Shown here: positions 27,512 to 37,992 of the stretch, one piece after another
Layout: the number at the start of each line of letters is the position of its first letter
Numbering within the stretch: the first letter of the stretch is position 1
From: Pseudoalteromonas sp. SMS1
GTDB taxonomy: Bacteria > Pseudomonadota > Gammaproteobacteria > Enterobacterales > Alteromonadaceae
Direction of reading: 5' to 3'
DNA: 64,000 bases
Assembly: GCF_021530565.1 (NCBI RefSeq)
Contig: NZ_JAKGBI010000001.1
Coordinates: 62,001-126,000, forward strand
The notes under the pieces: generated by a model
Told to the model about the DNA's origin: nothing
Databases searched by the model: none
What the model saw: the letters and a program-made list of their open reading frames with translations, nothing else
Made by a program: the position numbers and the translations under genes

Positions 27512-27883
27512 ATGACTAACCGTAATTTCTTAATCGTTCATGGCATTATATATATGATGTTTGCAATTGCTTTGTTCTTTGTTCCCACAATGTTGTGGCC
27601 TATGTATGGGGTGCAGATCAACGACCAGTATGCCCTGTTTCTTTCCCAGCATACATCAATCTTTTTAGGGGGGATTGCAGCGGTTAGCTTTATGCTACGT
27701 GACATTGAATCGGGTAAGTCAGCCAAACAACTGTTCAAAGCACTACTACTTACAAATATATTGGGTGTGTTTATCACAACATATGCTGGTATAACAGGCG
27801 CGTTATCGGGTTTTGGTTGGAGCGACCCCGCATTCTTTTTATTAGTTAGTGTTATCACTTTTCTTCAATTAAAAAAACAATAA
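27512..27883 (+). CDS. Small integral membrane protein
   Basis: A 123-residue protein (ATG at 27512, with AAGG about 8 nt upstream, preferred over the TTG at 27497) with four hydrophobic segments (FLIVHGIIYMMFAIALFFV, LFLSQHTSIFLGGIAAVSFML, ALLLTNILGVFITTYAGITGAL and FFLLVSVITFLQL). No enzyme motif is present. It lies 4 bp after the YdhR-like gene in a two-gene operon closed by a terminator, so the two probably work in the same process. Confidence 0.75.
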   Translation: MTNRNFLIVHGIIYMMFAIALFFVPTMLWPMYGVQINDQYALFLSQHTSIFLGGIAAVSFMLRDIESGKSAKQLFKALLLTNILGVFITTYAGITGALSGFGWSDPAFFLLVSVITFLQLKKQ

Positions 27884-27889
27884 TATCAT

Positions 27890-27923
27890 AGCCCACGAGG
27901 TTGATAAGTGGGCTTTATCATTT
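27890..27923 (+). terminator. Rho-independent terminator
   Basis: The stem AGCCCAC (27890-27896) and GTGGGCT (27908-27914) is followed by TTATCATTT. It lies 7 bp after the membrane protein stop. Confidence 0.75.
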
Positions 27924-28554
27924 CGAGTGTGGGATTGTAACAGTACTAATTGAATTTTTAGGTGGAAACACTTTACTCAATAGCGTTGCTCCAATCTCTC
28001 ACAGAGCGAGCACAGATATGAATCGAGTTGTTGCGGTTAAACAAATCGATGTTTAATGCTTATTCAAAGGGCGTTTAAACACTTTTAAAAACGGCGAATA
28101 TTGGTCTAATTCTAAACGTATTGTAAGCAGGAATGAGCGGGGTTTGTCTAAAAACAAAAGTGTTCTTTGTTTTTGGGATTTTGGCTCGAAAATTTATGAG
28201 GTCCAGTATTTATGGGGCTTTCAGAGGAATTGAAAGTTGAGTTTCATAATTGGGTTGAATCTAGAAATAAACGGCCCCTTACATTTATCGCTTAAGACAA
28301 GTTGTTACACTTTTGAAAAGAACGACACTGGTGTAACGCGCGCTTTGAAACTGGATAAAACAGCGCTTGAATTTAGACTCCGCTAAATTTTGCTCATTAC
28401 CTGAAGCGTTAATTACAAATAAGGATAGCTTCAGGCTTGTTATGAATTGCTTAAATAACCAAATTGCCAATGAGTAATTTTTGGACTAGTTTCATTAATT
28501 TATTTAACGAAGCTGGATTTTTCAAAGCATCTCGTAAACAAGCTTGACTTGAAG
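27924..28554. other. Gene-poor stretch before the prophage
   Basis: There is no convincing gene in this 630-bp stretch. A 27-codon frame from 28213 (MGLSEELKVEFHNWVESRNK) looks protein-like but ends at a stop and is probably a gene remnant. A pair CCTGAAGC / GCTTCAGG at about 28358-28433 followed by CTTGTTATGA recalls half of an attC site, but the other core is missing. Confidence 0.35.
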
Positions 28555-28580
28555 GACGCCAAAGTAGGCGTCTTTTCTTA
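28555..28580 (+). terminator. Rho-independent terminator (plus strand)
   Basis: The stem GACGCC (28555-28560), loop AAAGTA and stem GGCGTC (28567-28572) are followed by TTTTCTTA. There is no intact plus-strand gene just upstream, so it is likely a relic of a gene interrupted by, or lying next to, the prophage end. Confidence 0.6.
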
Positions 28581-28723
28581 TAGTATCGATTAAATAATTG
28601 AGTTTAGTCATTGAGCGGATCATGTTATTAAGTTTACTAATCTGACAGTTCAAGCTCATACAAATACTAATTATGTTAAATATCCCAAAATTAAGCATGT
28701 TCAGCGAATTAGTTACACTAACT

Positions 28724-31534
28724 TTAACTCTTTAACCATCCCAACGTCTCAACCGTTTGTGCAGTGCCAAAGACAACATTCGCTCCATTACTATCTACCA
28801 TTGTGCCTTGCCCATTTGTGATATGAATTTGCCCATCATCGCCCCAATCAGTGCCATTGTGGCGTAACTCCGTAAAGGCATAATTAATGAAAGCTTGGCC
28901 ATTCTCTTCAATAAAATAGTTCAATGCTTTGAAACCACTGGCACCCGCATGGCCGCTCATACTACATGGCGTGTGTTTAGGTGCTACAAGCGCTTCGCTC
29001 CACAAAGACCCCCAGCTAGGTGAGACAGTCGCAGTGGTGAGCTTCTCGACTCGATATATATCACCAGACTTTCTGTTTGGGCGTTTACCTATCAAGTTGT
29101 GGCAAAGTAGGCCACCAAAATCAGTTCTGTTCCATGCGCCCATCGTAACACTGCCAATGCCTAATTCGCCGCCGTACACAATCCCAGATGCGGATACTGG
29201 CACAACCATCGCTGACTGAGATATGTATGCCTGAATCGCCACCACACTCGGCGCAATGCTAGATATATCTTGGTTCTCTACTGCATCGATTGTTGGGTTA
29301 AATGATTGCCAAGTCACACCATTGTCTGTTGTAAAGATACGAGGGTAGTGGTTGAGATAAGTCTTAGACAATGTATAACCCGTCGAATTGTCAGGCAGTT
29401 TAGCCACAAAGCCACCAGTCCAACCAAATTTTAAATCATCATACTGTAGAATATTTTCAGGCTGGCCAATCACGTCTATATGCGTATATTCTCCAGCAAT
29501 AGAGGTTTCGATATAGCTTGGCAACCAGTATTCAGATGCTATCGCCGTAGCAGCTGACGCACCATCGTGAATTGGATGGCTTTGGCCATCAAGTAATCTG
29601 GCCGTGATATAAGTTGGATGGGCGCCAGTTATTATTGCAGCATAAAACTTGCTGGTACCAACTGGCTTTGTCCAGATAGGGTCCCCAATCTTCAAAGCAT
29701 TGCTATCCAATATATTTGAACCATATACGATAAAGTCAGGCTGATTTTCATCAGAGAAATATACGTTGCTACTCAGCGATTTGGGACCAAACTGGCGTAC
29801 TTTTTCAACTCCTCTAAACACGCCAGACTTCACCTTTAAATCTAACTTGGCCATCTCAGTCAGGGTAACTCCATGCGCGCTGTAACGCATATCCCTGCAA
29901 ACACCACCGTAGCCACTTGCATATATTACATCGTAATACCGCTCATCTGGGCGACCGCTTGTTGCGCTCGCAATTGTGCCAGCTCCCAACTGAATAGCAG
30001 CACTATTAAAGCAATCTGCTGTGTTTGCAAGCACATGGCCTGTACGTTCGTAGGATTCACCATCAGCAGCCAAAGCAGCGCCAAAGGGGTTGTGTGAAAT
30101 ATGATAAACACCGGTGTTCAGCCGGTTTGCAGTGCCACACACCAAAAAACAGCCGTTTGAATACCGGTCATAAAAAAGTCCGTTTGAGTTATACTCATTC
30201 GTTCTGTTGTAATTGGCATACACCATTGAGTTATAACCATGCACCGCTGATTGAACAAACGTAGGTACGTTATCTCTATGCCCCATAGGCTGAACAATAG
30301 ATACGGGGTACTGAAAACTCAAATTGTTGCCCTCACCGATTAAGCCTTGAGAACCCAACCACTGCCAGTCACCATTGCCTGCACCGGCAAAGCTGCGACC
30401 GCGCAAGCACCACTGATAAAAAGTCCCCTTAGTGTCATCAAAGTAAATGTTATTTTTAGGGTCGCATGCAATCGCTCGGCGTTCTTCATCTGTTGCCGTC
30501 ATCCAGTTAACCCCTTTACCTCGACTGCCATCATCGCCTTCGAACCAAGCAAAATATGGGTCGGGCCGAACATTATCAAGGTTGGTTGATACACCGTTAA
30601 TTTTGCTTGCCATGCTTTGAACTAGACCGTATTGATAAACAAATGGATCTTCATTTGTGATTTCGCGGGCAAACGCTTCAAAGCCCCACATATCAATTCG
30701 CGTAATGACCACGCGATTGGTCTGTGTCTGGGAGGCAAAGGCCACACTCGATGAGCTATGTATCACTATCGAGCCTGTCGTGCTATCGTAAGTACGGCAG
30801 CCATCCTCAGCGGGGGGAAACTTAATTAGACTGCCCACATTACTGTTACTAGATATATTGACTACATCGAACATAACGCCGCTCATGACTAATCTTGGGT
30901 AGTCGGTTTTTGAGCTATTAGATAGAACTGAGCCATGTGCCCCTAACTCTAAACAATTTGGATTATCTGGACTTGTTGATAGACCGCTTGCAATGGATTT
31001 TCTAGGGGGGTAGGTATTGTGATTGCCCATAGAAACAAAACCACTGGCCACATACCTGTCTAAATTTTGCTGCCGTCTCGCTTCAAACTCACTTTTGCGC
31101 ATGGCCCACGGGTAGGGGTTGGCGATATCTATCTCACTTTGCATTTGGTGCAGTGTTTTAACGCTGTGCGTGTTGCCTTCCAAATCGCTGAACTCAACAA
31201 CCCCCGTTTTCGTTTGCCAATCAATCATGGCCTTGTAATTGTCGTTGACCATTTTGGAGGCATTATTGAGTGCTAAAACCGCCGCATTAAAATCCCCTGA
31301 GGTGGGTAGAACCACGCAAGGCACTTGGTTTTGGGTGGCATTGGGCCAAGGTTTTATGAGCTCGACAAACGTGCCATGTGTGGTGATATACGCTTTGGCG
31401 ATTTCAACGGGCGCGAAAGCACCGAGCACCAGCGCATCACTTGCACGAATGTTGGCCACACTTTGATTGTCGTTGATTTTGACGATGTTACTGCCGTTGG
31501 TGGCATTTGAATTAGCAGAGTTAAACCAGGTCAT
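28724..31534 (-). CDS. Phage tail fibre / receptor-binding protein
   Basis: A 936-residue protein encoded last in the late region, 5 bp after the J-like gene. The N-terminal 190 residues (VANIRASDALVLGAFAPVEI, NNASKMVNDNYKAMIDWQ, AMRKSEFEARRQQNLDRYVASG) look like a virion-attachment region. The rest is rich in Gly, Asn, Ser and aromatic residues, as expected for beta-structured fibre shafts and a receptor-binding tip. No enzymatic motif was recognised. Position and composition, not homology, give the call. Confidence 0.65.
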   Translation of the reverse strand: MTWFNSANSNATNGSNIVKINDNQSVANIRASDALVLGAFAPVEIAKAYITTHGTFVELIKPWPNATQNQVPCVVLPTSGDFNAAVLALNNASKMVNDNYKAMIDWQTKTGVVEFSDLEGNTHSVKTLHQMQSEIDIANPYPWAMRKSEFEARRQQNLDRYVASGFVSMGNHNTYPPRKSIASGLSTSPDNPNCLELGAHGSVLSNSSKTDYPRLVMSGVMFDVVNISSNSNVGSLIKFPPAEDGCRTYDSTTGSIVIHSSSSVAFASQTQTNRVVITRIDMWGFEAFAREITNEDPFVYQYGLVQSMASKINGVSTNLDNVRPDPYFAWFEGDDGSRGKGVNWMTATDEERRAIACDPKNNIYFDDTKGTFYQWCLRGRSFAGAGNGDWQWLGSQGLIGEGNNLSFQYPVSIVQPMGHRDNVPTFVQSAVHGYNSMVYANYNRTNEYNSNGLFYDRYSNGCFLVCGTANRLNTGVYHISHNPFGAALAADGESYERTGHVLANTADCFNSAAIQLGAGTIASATSGRPDERYYDVIYASGYGGVCRDMRYSAHGVTLTEMAKLDLKVKSGVFRGVEKVRQFGPKSLSSNVYFSDENQPDFIVYGSNILDSNALKIGDPIWTKPVGTSKFYAAIITGAHPTYITARLLDGQSHPIHDGASAATAIASEYWLPSYIETSIAGEYTHIDVIGQPENILQYDDLKFGWTGGFVAKLPDNSTGYTLSKTYLNHYPRIFTTDNGVTWQSFNPTIDAVENQDISSIAPSVVAIQAYISQSAMVVPVSASGIVYGGELGIGSVTMGAWNRTDFGGLLCHNLIGKRPNRKSGDIYRVEKLTTATVSPSWGSLWSEALVAPKHTPCSMSGHAGASGFKALNYFIEENGQAFINYAFTELRHNGTDWGDDGQIHITNGQGTMVDSNGANVVFGTAQTVETLGWLKS

Positions 31535-31539
31535 TGTTA

Positions 31540-34500
31540 TTATCCTCGTAAGTAGATGACTGCAATTTTTTTGATGTGTGTTGATGAGGTGAATGTCACG
31601 CTGTGGCGTGCTTGAGCAAGGGAGTAGGGGCGCTCAACACTCTGGTCAGCTTGACGCATGCCTTTGCCTGGCATATCGCTAGAGCAGAGATAATCGCCCG
31701 CTTCAATATCGCCGCCTTGGCCGCACACATTGAGTACACCTTCACCTAGGGCGTTAAACTCGATGACGTCATGGGTGGCTTTGAGTGTATTGAACCGCTG
31801 CGCGCCCTTAAAACCGCTCAGCCCCGCGGGTAAAGTGTCTGCGGTGAGCGCTCTGCGTGCGATAAACACACCACGTACAGTGCGCTGATTGGCGTGTGTT
31901 GCACGTGCCATTTCACATATGGCATTAGACATATCGGCAATATTAATCAGCTTGCTATCACAGACGATGTCGCCTGGTACCAGTTGAGTGCCTTTTTGTA
32001 CCAATCCTTCATGCATTCCCGTAAACGGGGTGTAGCCTTTGGCTGCATAGAGTTTTAGCGGTGTCCAAAGGGCGGTAGATGTCGTGTTGTTTGCCCGCAC
32101 TTCGATGACATTGCCTGTGCCTGATGCACGAATAGCATTAAAACCACCGCTGACTTCAAGGCCATTGCCATGTGTGCTATTGAGTGTCAGCGCAGTGGCC
32201 ATGGTTGAGTTGCCAGAATTAAAAATCATACCGGCTCGGCCGTTTCGGTGCGTTGCGATATTGATTAAGTCACTCTCGGCATTGGGGGCATAAACGCGAA
32301 TACGCCCGCTGAAAGTGCCAACGGCGGCAGCCAGTTCATTGGCAATGACTGTACCATCGACCAATTGATTGCCATGAATATGGAGCGCAAAAGCCTGCCA
32401 ACGCTGACCGTCCCAGCTTTTGGTGGTTTGTATGCTGGGGTCATCGACTTTGTAGAGCGTCACCACATCGTAGTGTACCGCATGACCACCTGCACAGGCT
32501 CCGTGGGCGAGGGCGTCTGACCAAGCGCCTGTTGATGTGGCACTGACAAAACGTCCCGCACCGCGTGCACCTGGTTCACCCTGTAGACCGTCTTGGCCTG
32601 CATCGCCTGTCTCGCCTTTGTCACCAGGAATGCCTTGGTCGCCTTTGAACTTTGACCAGGTGTAATCGGCGGGGTTAGTGGATTCTGTGGCAGTGGATTG
32701 ATTGACCGCGATGCCAATATACTCGGTGGTGTCATTCGGTACTTGATACATACTGGCGCCGTTTGCATATTGGCTATAGGCTACCCAGGTATAGAGGCTT
32801 TGGCCGTCTTCACCACGCTCCCCAGGAATACCATCCGTGCCATCTTGGCCTTTATCCCCTTGGATTTTTGACCAGATATAATCGGCAGGGTTATCAGATT
32901 CAACGTAAGTGGTTTTGTTATACGAAAGCCCCATATACGTTTTGTTAAAGGGGCTATCGCTTAAACCTGCCCCCTCTGCATTGTCGGCGTATTTCAGCCA
33001 CGTATATTTGGTTTGCCCTGGCGGCCCTGGTAAGCCATGTTGACCATCTTTTCCGTTGAGGCCATCTTTGCCATCAAGTCCGCGAATATCGTCTTCGGAC
33101 TCAACCACAAAATCACCCAGCTCTAAGCGACCACGAAACACATGTACGGGGTTTTGTGGGTCGCGGTTGTCAATATAGGACGTAGGTACAAACGACTCGC
33201 CGACCATCACACCTTGGCGAATGACATCGCCTATCAAATCAAGGTTGCCAATTTGACCATCGTTTAACCCCACAATACCCGTTGCACGCCCTTGGTTGTT
33301 AATCAAAAACCCGCCGCGTGCGATGAGTCGGCCATCCTGTGTTTCAAAGGCTTGGCGTATATCTGAAATACTGGCTGTGTCACCGTTGGCATTTTCAATT
33401 TGGAGTTTGCGAATAAATTCTGCGAGTGGGCCATCAACCCAGTTATGGCCTGCAGCAACACACAGGGTCGCATCGGTCTCATTGGTGAGATTACCTTGTG
33501 CATCGATGCAATAACCCACGGCAGCGCGGGTATAGGTAATGGCACTGGCTAAAGTCGCCGTGTCGTCTTGTTCAATTTTGGCCACTAAGTCTTGGCGCTG
33601 GGTCGCCATAGCAGAATCGAGATTTGATATTAGCTGGGTCGTTTCCTCAAATGCTGCGTGGGTTGTTTGGGTATAGGCGGCAAAGCGTGCATCCCGCGTG
33701 ACATTGGCTTGTTGCTCATTGGCAAAGGCCATGGCGATGGACGAGATAACCGCGCTGTTTTGTTGATGTATTGCCCCCAGCTCTAATGTGTGGCTGGCAA
33801 CACTTTGAAGCTCATCGGTGGTGGCTTTGAGCTTATCTTGGGCCAGGGCGAGTTTAATATCTAATTGCTGCAGCTCGTTGTTTTGAAGTAGGGCGTTATA
33901 GGCACTGATAACTTCCGCTAAGCTCTTTGCTTGCGCCCCAAGTTGTAGCCCTTGGACTTGCACAATACTTTGGTTTATCTCGCCTTGAATGGCATCGAGT
34001 GTGCTCGATACATTGGCAAACTGCTCATCCACGCCATCTTCTTGGGCATTAAATACGATAATTTGGTCTTTGATATATCCAGCAGCGCCGGCGATAAAAC
34101 GCTCGGCGGCGTTGGCTTTTTCCAGTGTGCCATTGTCATAAAAGGATTGCAGGGCGGCGGTGATACCGTAGACAGCATCAAAGGTGCTAATCGCCTGGCT
34201 TACTTGACTGGCGGTTTGATAGCCTCGACTATCTACAATCAAAGTCATTAGGCTCATTGAGCGTGCTACCACCGGCCCCTCTACCCAAGTGTGACCAGCC
34301 AGTTCGCACGCAACCGCATCCAGCTCATCGGTTCGATTGCCATCGCTGTCTACACAATATCCCACCATGGCACGGGTAAAGTCTTTAGCCTCTGCAATGG
34401 CTTGTTGGTTTGCTTGGATGAGCTCAGCGCGCAGTGTTTCGGTGTGCTCGCTGTTTGCTTGGCGCGCATTAGCAAAGGCTTTGCCTAATATATCGATACT

Positions 34501-37500
34501 GGCCGCGCTTTGATTGTGTAGCGCGATAAGCTGGGTGGATTGTGAGGAGAGCGCACTGACCTCATCGGTGACTGCGGTTAGCTTGTCGCTGGCATGGGCT
34601 AGCGTCATTGCGTGCTCAGCTAACGCTTTGTCACGTAAAAACTGGTTGTAGGCCTCTAATACCTGATTTAAATCTTTGTCGGCTAAATCAAGGTGTATAC
34701 CTTGTATTTGCGTGACGGATTGCTGTATTTCCCCAGCCAGCGCATCAATGTGTTGCTCAGCCATGGCCAGCTTTTGATTTACGCCATTCTCTTCATTGAG
34801 ATAACTGATAACCTGATTTCGAATGGTGGCATTTGCGCCATCTACCCAAGTCTGCGCCGCATTGGCTTTGACGATGATGTCATTGTCACTGAGTTCCTGT
34901 AGGACGGCACTAATACTGTATTGCGTATTAAATGAGTCTATGAGTGTTTGGACGTTACTTTGAGTTTGGAAACCCTGATTGGCTACCCACGCCGTGGTGG
35001 CATAGTGCGCCATCCTTCCTGTGCCTGCATCGAGCTCGTGTTCGATGGTAGTGGTGCGACTGGTGATGTCTTTGAGGGCCAAATCATTGGCCCCGCGTTT
35101 GCCAATTTCAATAAAGTCGATGTCACATGGGCCCAGCTCAAACTGCAGCCACGTGAGCAAACCACTATATCCCGCCGTGTCCGTTGCCTCAATTTGGATG
35201 ACCTCCCAATCAAAACTTACAGGCTCGGGCAAAAACAATGCGCCACCCTGAAATTGAATGCGGCCAAGCCAGGTGCTGTTGTGGTGTTTGCGTACGCGCA
35301 GCCTAAACATGGGGTTGTCGATGGTATCCAGCGAGAGGGCGGGGCTAAAGAGCGTACTTTTACACACCAAATACCCCAGCGCATGGTGACTTTCAAAGCC
35401 TGCAAAACCCTCACTGCTGCTATTAAACTGCCAGCTGTAGGCAGGTGTAAGCGCCGCCATGGCACCGGCAATTTGGGCGTTCACTTCACTGAAGGTGGCG
35501 CGCTGTAAAATCTGGCCTGCCTGCAGCGCGATTTGCGCACTGGCATCAATCAATTTATCCTCTGCTTGTTTTATCCTACGAGACTCAAAATTAATGCGCG
35601 CATGGGCGCCATCTACCAAAGACACCGCTTCACTAAATTGCGTATCGGTATATGAAAACGCCCGATTTACAATGGTGCCAGACTCCGCATCCACAAACAC
35701 CGCCGCATCAATTAAACGCTCATTGTTTAACGTCCTGCGCTCATACTCATTCCTAAAGTTCGTATAGCCTGCCGTCACATCAAACACGCTTTTTTGCATG
35801 TCGGTTACCGCCAACGCAGTTTCATCCAATTTGACTTTGTTCAACACAATTTGCGCCGGAATGCCCTCAATAATGGTGTCATCCAAAACTTTGGTGATGT
35901 CTTCCAAACCTTGTATTTGTGCAATGTTTTTGGCAACCAGTGCAGGGAGGTTGTTTTCAGTCTCAGGGCGCAATCTATCCACTTGGGTGTTTAAGTCGCT
36001 TATTAAGTCCTGCGCTTCTTGGCTGAGCTTCGCCAGTGGCATGTCGTTAATGAAATCTGTTAAATCCACATCGGTTGTGGCGGCGGATATCTGCACCCAA
36101 TTACTGTGGCCTAGATGGTTCACCGCACGACATTGAAAGTGATAGTCGGTCAAAGGCTGCAGACCAATGCGGGTGTAGATTTGCGTAAATACAGCGGGAC
36201 TTTGCTCTGGCATAGCCGTCGTGCCCAAGAACTGCCATTCGAACTGGGTACCAATCCCCATTGCAGGTAAGGTCGCGGTGAGGGTCAGTTGGTTATAGTC
36301 CGCCACCACAGAGAGTGCGGGGTTAACCGGTGCGGATACCCTAAATTGAATGGCCACTGGCGCTGCGCGCTGACCAAAAATGTTCCTGGCATACACTTTG
36401 GTGGTGTAGGTGCCCAGGGCGAGCTTTGGAATTACGGCCTGCGTATAGGTCACATTTTCATGGTAAATACGTAGGCTATTTTGATAGTACTCTACATCGT
36501 ATTCGTGCACGGCCAACGGGGTTGGGTGGCTCCACTTCACAATGCCATTGCCATCTACATCCACGACAACTTGCACATTCATGATGGGCGAGGGCGGTCC
36601 TGTCACATAGTCACTGTTCGGGGTGATATCTGAACTTCCAGGGATTAAGTCATCGGCCCAAAGTAGCGGGCTGTCTTCAATACAGGTGAGGGTAATACCG
36701 CCATCTAAACGAAACTTACGTCCCACCACGCGATACACCTTTTTAGTGATGTGCTCTTTGGGTAAGTCCACATACACGGTGCGACCCACAGCCGCTTGCA
36801 GCGCTTTATGCTTGAGTGGTAACTCGATGGAACCCAGTCTCGTTTGCTCTAAGTGAATTTTAGCCAAGCGCTGGGCGGTCGTGGCACTTCTTACAAAGGG
36901 CAGTGAAATCGTTGCTTCAAGCAACTGATTGTCTTTTGCAATATAGCCTTCTGCCCGTATTGGCGGGGCATCAGTGCGCTCATAATGCTGGTTAGGGTCG
37001 GTAAAGGTGGCGCGCACCATATTGGCCCTATCGCGCAAGTCTGCATGCCACTTGATTTTAACGTTACCCATCACATCAGAGTGGTTAATCGTATAGGTGG
37101 GATTGCCATACCAGGCACCGACGCGCACAAACCATTGGCCCATCTGGCGAAAAATCTTGCCTGCAAAGCAGCGCTCTAACTGATTTAAAATCTCAATGGG
37201 CTTACTGGTAAAACGAAAGGTGCCATTACAGGTGTAGCGCGGCTCATACCTATCCACCCCATCCGCATCTTGATATAAGGCATGTTCGTCGCAGACATTG
37301 GCTGCGGCTATCCACCAATTAAGCGGAATGCGATGATAAGGGACTTCGTGCGCCCCATAAAAACGAATATAGTGCAGGGCACACAGCACCGCATTTTGAG
37401 ACCATGCCCAAGTAGCAGAGTCATCGGGGTGTTGCTGGCTGTCGCGCGGGTCCCAAAGACGGGTGCCACGAATTAAAAACTCACAGTCGGATATCCCATC

Positions 37501-37992
37501 AGGGAATACCTCTCGGTTGTTTTCAAGCTCAATAAACACATGAGCCTGACCAAACCCCACGTGTGCTTGTGTCCAGCCTGCCATTTTAGACACCGCCAAC
37601 GCATTGGCAGTCATTTGATTACCATCCGAGAGGGCATAGTCCCAACTGTCCTCGGGATAGTCAGAAAGCGGCTTGTTGGCAATGTAGATTGCTTCTAGCG
37701 CATCAATGGGCGCACCATTGATTAACACAATGAGCTGCACCCATTTCTTTTCATCACGCTCCACGGTGGCTTGATGGGCAATCACGCCACCTACGCGGTC
37801 ACGCCCAAAGGTGATACGCCGAGGCTGGTCAATGCCTTTTTGTAGTCCCTTAGCCAGTGTTGCATAGTCGGTTTCTGGCACATCTGGCGACAAGCTATCC
37901 CACAGCGCGCCCACGGTTTCATCCCAAATCTTTTCGCCTAAACCAAAAATCGGGTCCGCCAACTCATTGGCAATGTCTGCAACCTTACCCAT
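31540..37992 (-). CDS. Tail tip host-specificity protein (lambda gpJ-like)
   Basis: The start is placed at 37992, giving 2150 residues (MGKVADIANELADPIFGLG); the upstream ATG at 38025 lies inside the previous gene. Residues 1-450 form the tail-tip hub (RRITFGRDRVGGVIAHQATV, LYQDADGVDRYEPRYTCNGTF and LDGGITLTCIEDSPLLW). Fibronectin III-like segments follow (PSPIMNVQVVVDVDGNGIVK, APVNPALSVVADYNQL). A long helical central region contains two tandem copies of a 250-280 residue unit. Then come three collagen-like Gly-X-Y stretches and a C-terminal tip. It determines adsorption. It is larger than lambda gpJ (1132 residues) because of the repeats and the collagen segments. Confidence 0.85.
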   Translation of the reverse strand: MGKVADIANELADPIFGLGEKIWDETVGALWDSLSPDVPETDYATLAKGLQKGIDQPRRITFGRDRVGGVIAHQATVERDEKKWVQLIVLINGAPIDALEAIYIANKPLSDYPEDSWDYALSDGNQMTANALAVSKMAGWTQAHVGFGQAHVFIELENNREVFPDGISDCEFLIRGTRLWDPRDSQQHPDDSATWAWSQNAVLCALHYIRFYGAHEVPYHRIPLNWWIAAANVCDEHALYQDADGVDRYEPRYTCNGTFRFTSKPIEILNQLERCFAGKIFRQMGQWFVRVGAWYGNPTYTINHSDVMGNVKIKWHADLRDRANMVRATFTDPNQHYERTDAPPIRAEGYIAKDNQLLEATISLPFVRSATTAQRLAKIHLEQTRLGSIELPLKHKALQAAVGRTVYVDLPKEHITKKVYRVVGRKFRLDGGITLTCIEDSPLLWADDLIPGSSDITPNSDYVTGPPSPIMNVQVVVDVDGNGIVKWSHPTPLAVHEYDVEYYQNSLRIYHENVTYTQAVIPKLALGTYTTKVYARNIFGQRAAPVAIQFRVSAPVNPALSVVADYNQLTLTATLPAMGIGTQFEWQFLGTTAMPEQSPAVFTQIYTRIGLQPLTDYHFQCRAVNHLGHSNWVQISAATTDVDLTDFINDMPLAKLSQEAQDLISDLNTQVDRLRPETENNLPALVAKNIAQIQGLEDITKVLDDTIIEGIPAQIVLNKVKLDETALAVTDMQKSVFDVTAGYTNFRNEYERRTLNNERLIDAAVFVDAESGTIVNRAFSYTDTQFSEAVSLVDGAHARINFESRRIKQAEDKLIDASAQIALQAGQILQRATFSEVNAQIAGAMAALTPAYSWQFNSSSEGFAGFESHHALGYLVCKSTLFSPALSLDTIDNPMFRLRVRKHHNSTWLGRIQFQGGALFLPEPVSFDWEVIQIEATDTAGYSGLLTWLQFELGPCDIDFIEIGKRGANDLALKDITSRTTTIEHELDAGTGRMAHYATTAWVANQGFQTQSNVQTLIDSFNTQYSISAVLQELSDNDIIVKANAAQTWVDGANATIRNQVISYLNEENGVNQKLAMAEQHIDALAGEIQQSVTQIQGIHLDLADKDLNQVLEAYNQFLRDKALAEHAMTLAHASDKLTAVTDEVSALSSQSTQLIALHNQSAASIDILGKAFANARQANSEHTETLRAELIQANQQAIAEAKDFTRAMVGYCVDSDGNRTDELDAVACELAGHTWVEGPVVARSMSLMTLIVDSRGYQTASQVSQAISTFDAVYGITAALQSFYDNGTLEKANAAERFIAGAAGYIKDQIIVFNAQEDGVDEQFANVSSTLDAIQGEINQSIVQVQGLQLGAQAKSLAEVISAYNALLQNNELQQLDIKLALAQDKLKATTDELQSVASHTLELGAIHQQNSAVISSIAMAFANEQQANVTRDARFAAYTQTTHAAFEETTQLISNLDSAMATQRQDLVAKIEQDDTATLASAITYTRAAVGYCIDAQGNLTNETDATLCVAAGHNWVDGPLAEFIRKLQIENANGDTASISDIRQAFETQDGRLIARGGFLINNQGRATGIVGLNDGQIGNLDLIGDVIRQGVMVGESFVPTSYIDNRDPQNPVHVFRGRLELGDFVVESEDDIRGLDGKDGLNGKDGQHGLPGPPGQTKYTWLKYADNAEGAGLSDSPFNKTYMGLSYNKTTYVESDNPADYIWSKIQGDKGQDGTDGIPGERGEDGQSLYTWVAYSQYANGASMYQVPNDTTEYIGIAVNQSTATESTNPADYTWSKFKGDQGIPGDKGETGDAGQDGLQGEPGARGAGRFVSATSTGAWSDALAHGACAGGHAVHYDVVTLYKVDDPSIQTTKSWDGQRWQAFALHIHGNQLVDGTVIANELAAAVGTFSGRIRVYAPNAESDLINIATHRNGRAGMIFNSGNSTMATALTLNSTHGNGLEVSGGFNAIRASGTGNVIEVRANNTTSTALWTPLKLYAAKGYTPFTGMHEGLVQKGTQLVPGDIVCDSKLINIADMSNAICEMARATHANQRTVRGVFIARRALTADTLPAGLSGFKGAQRFNTLKATHDVIEFNALGEGVLNVCGQGGDIEAGDYLCSSDMPGKGMRQADQSVERPYSLAQARHSVTFTSSTHIKKIAVIYLRG
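32540..33090 (-). repeat. Collagen-like Gly-X-Y repeats in the tail-tip protein
   Basis: Three coding stretches encode Gly-X-Y runs: GLDGKDGLNGKDGQHGLPG (about 33025-33085), GDKGQDGTDGIPGERGEDG (about 32795-32860) and GDQGIPGDKGETGDAGQDG continuing to GARGAG (about 32550-32645). They are separated by two similar 45-residue spacers of the form YTWxxYxxxAxGAS/G. They would form trimeric helical rods. Confidence 0.75.
33420..35010 (-). repeat. Tandem duplication inside the tail-tip protein gene
   Basis: Two adjacent units encode similar protein segments. The landmarks ANQGFQT / DSRGYQT are 750 bp apart (34966 and 34216). The landmarks GYCVDSDGNRT / GYCIDAQGNLT, each followed by C-x-x-A-G-H-x-W-V-x-G-P, are 846 bp apart (34357 and 33511). 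The lower-coordinate copy therefore carries about 32 extra residues. Confidence 0.75.

Noticed and set aside
28285..28470. 61-codon minus-strand frame before the prophage
   Set aside because: No ribosome binding site; overlaps a hairpin and attC-like half site.
28581..28723. Repeats of ACTAA as possible MuA binding sites at the prophage end
   Set aside because: Three copies of a 5-bp word in AT-rich DNA are not enough to call end-binding sites or the TG/CA terminus.
34948..35508. 186-codon plus-strand frame inside the tail-tip gene, and several similar frames at 33-37 kb
   Set aside because: Antisense shadows of the J-like gene without ribosome binding sites or protein-like composition.
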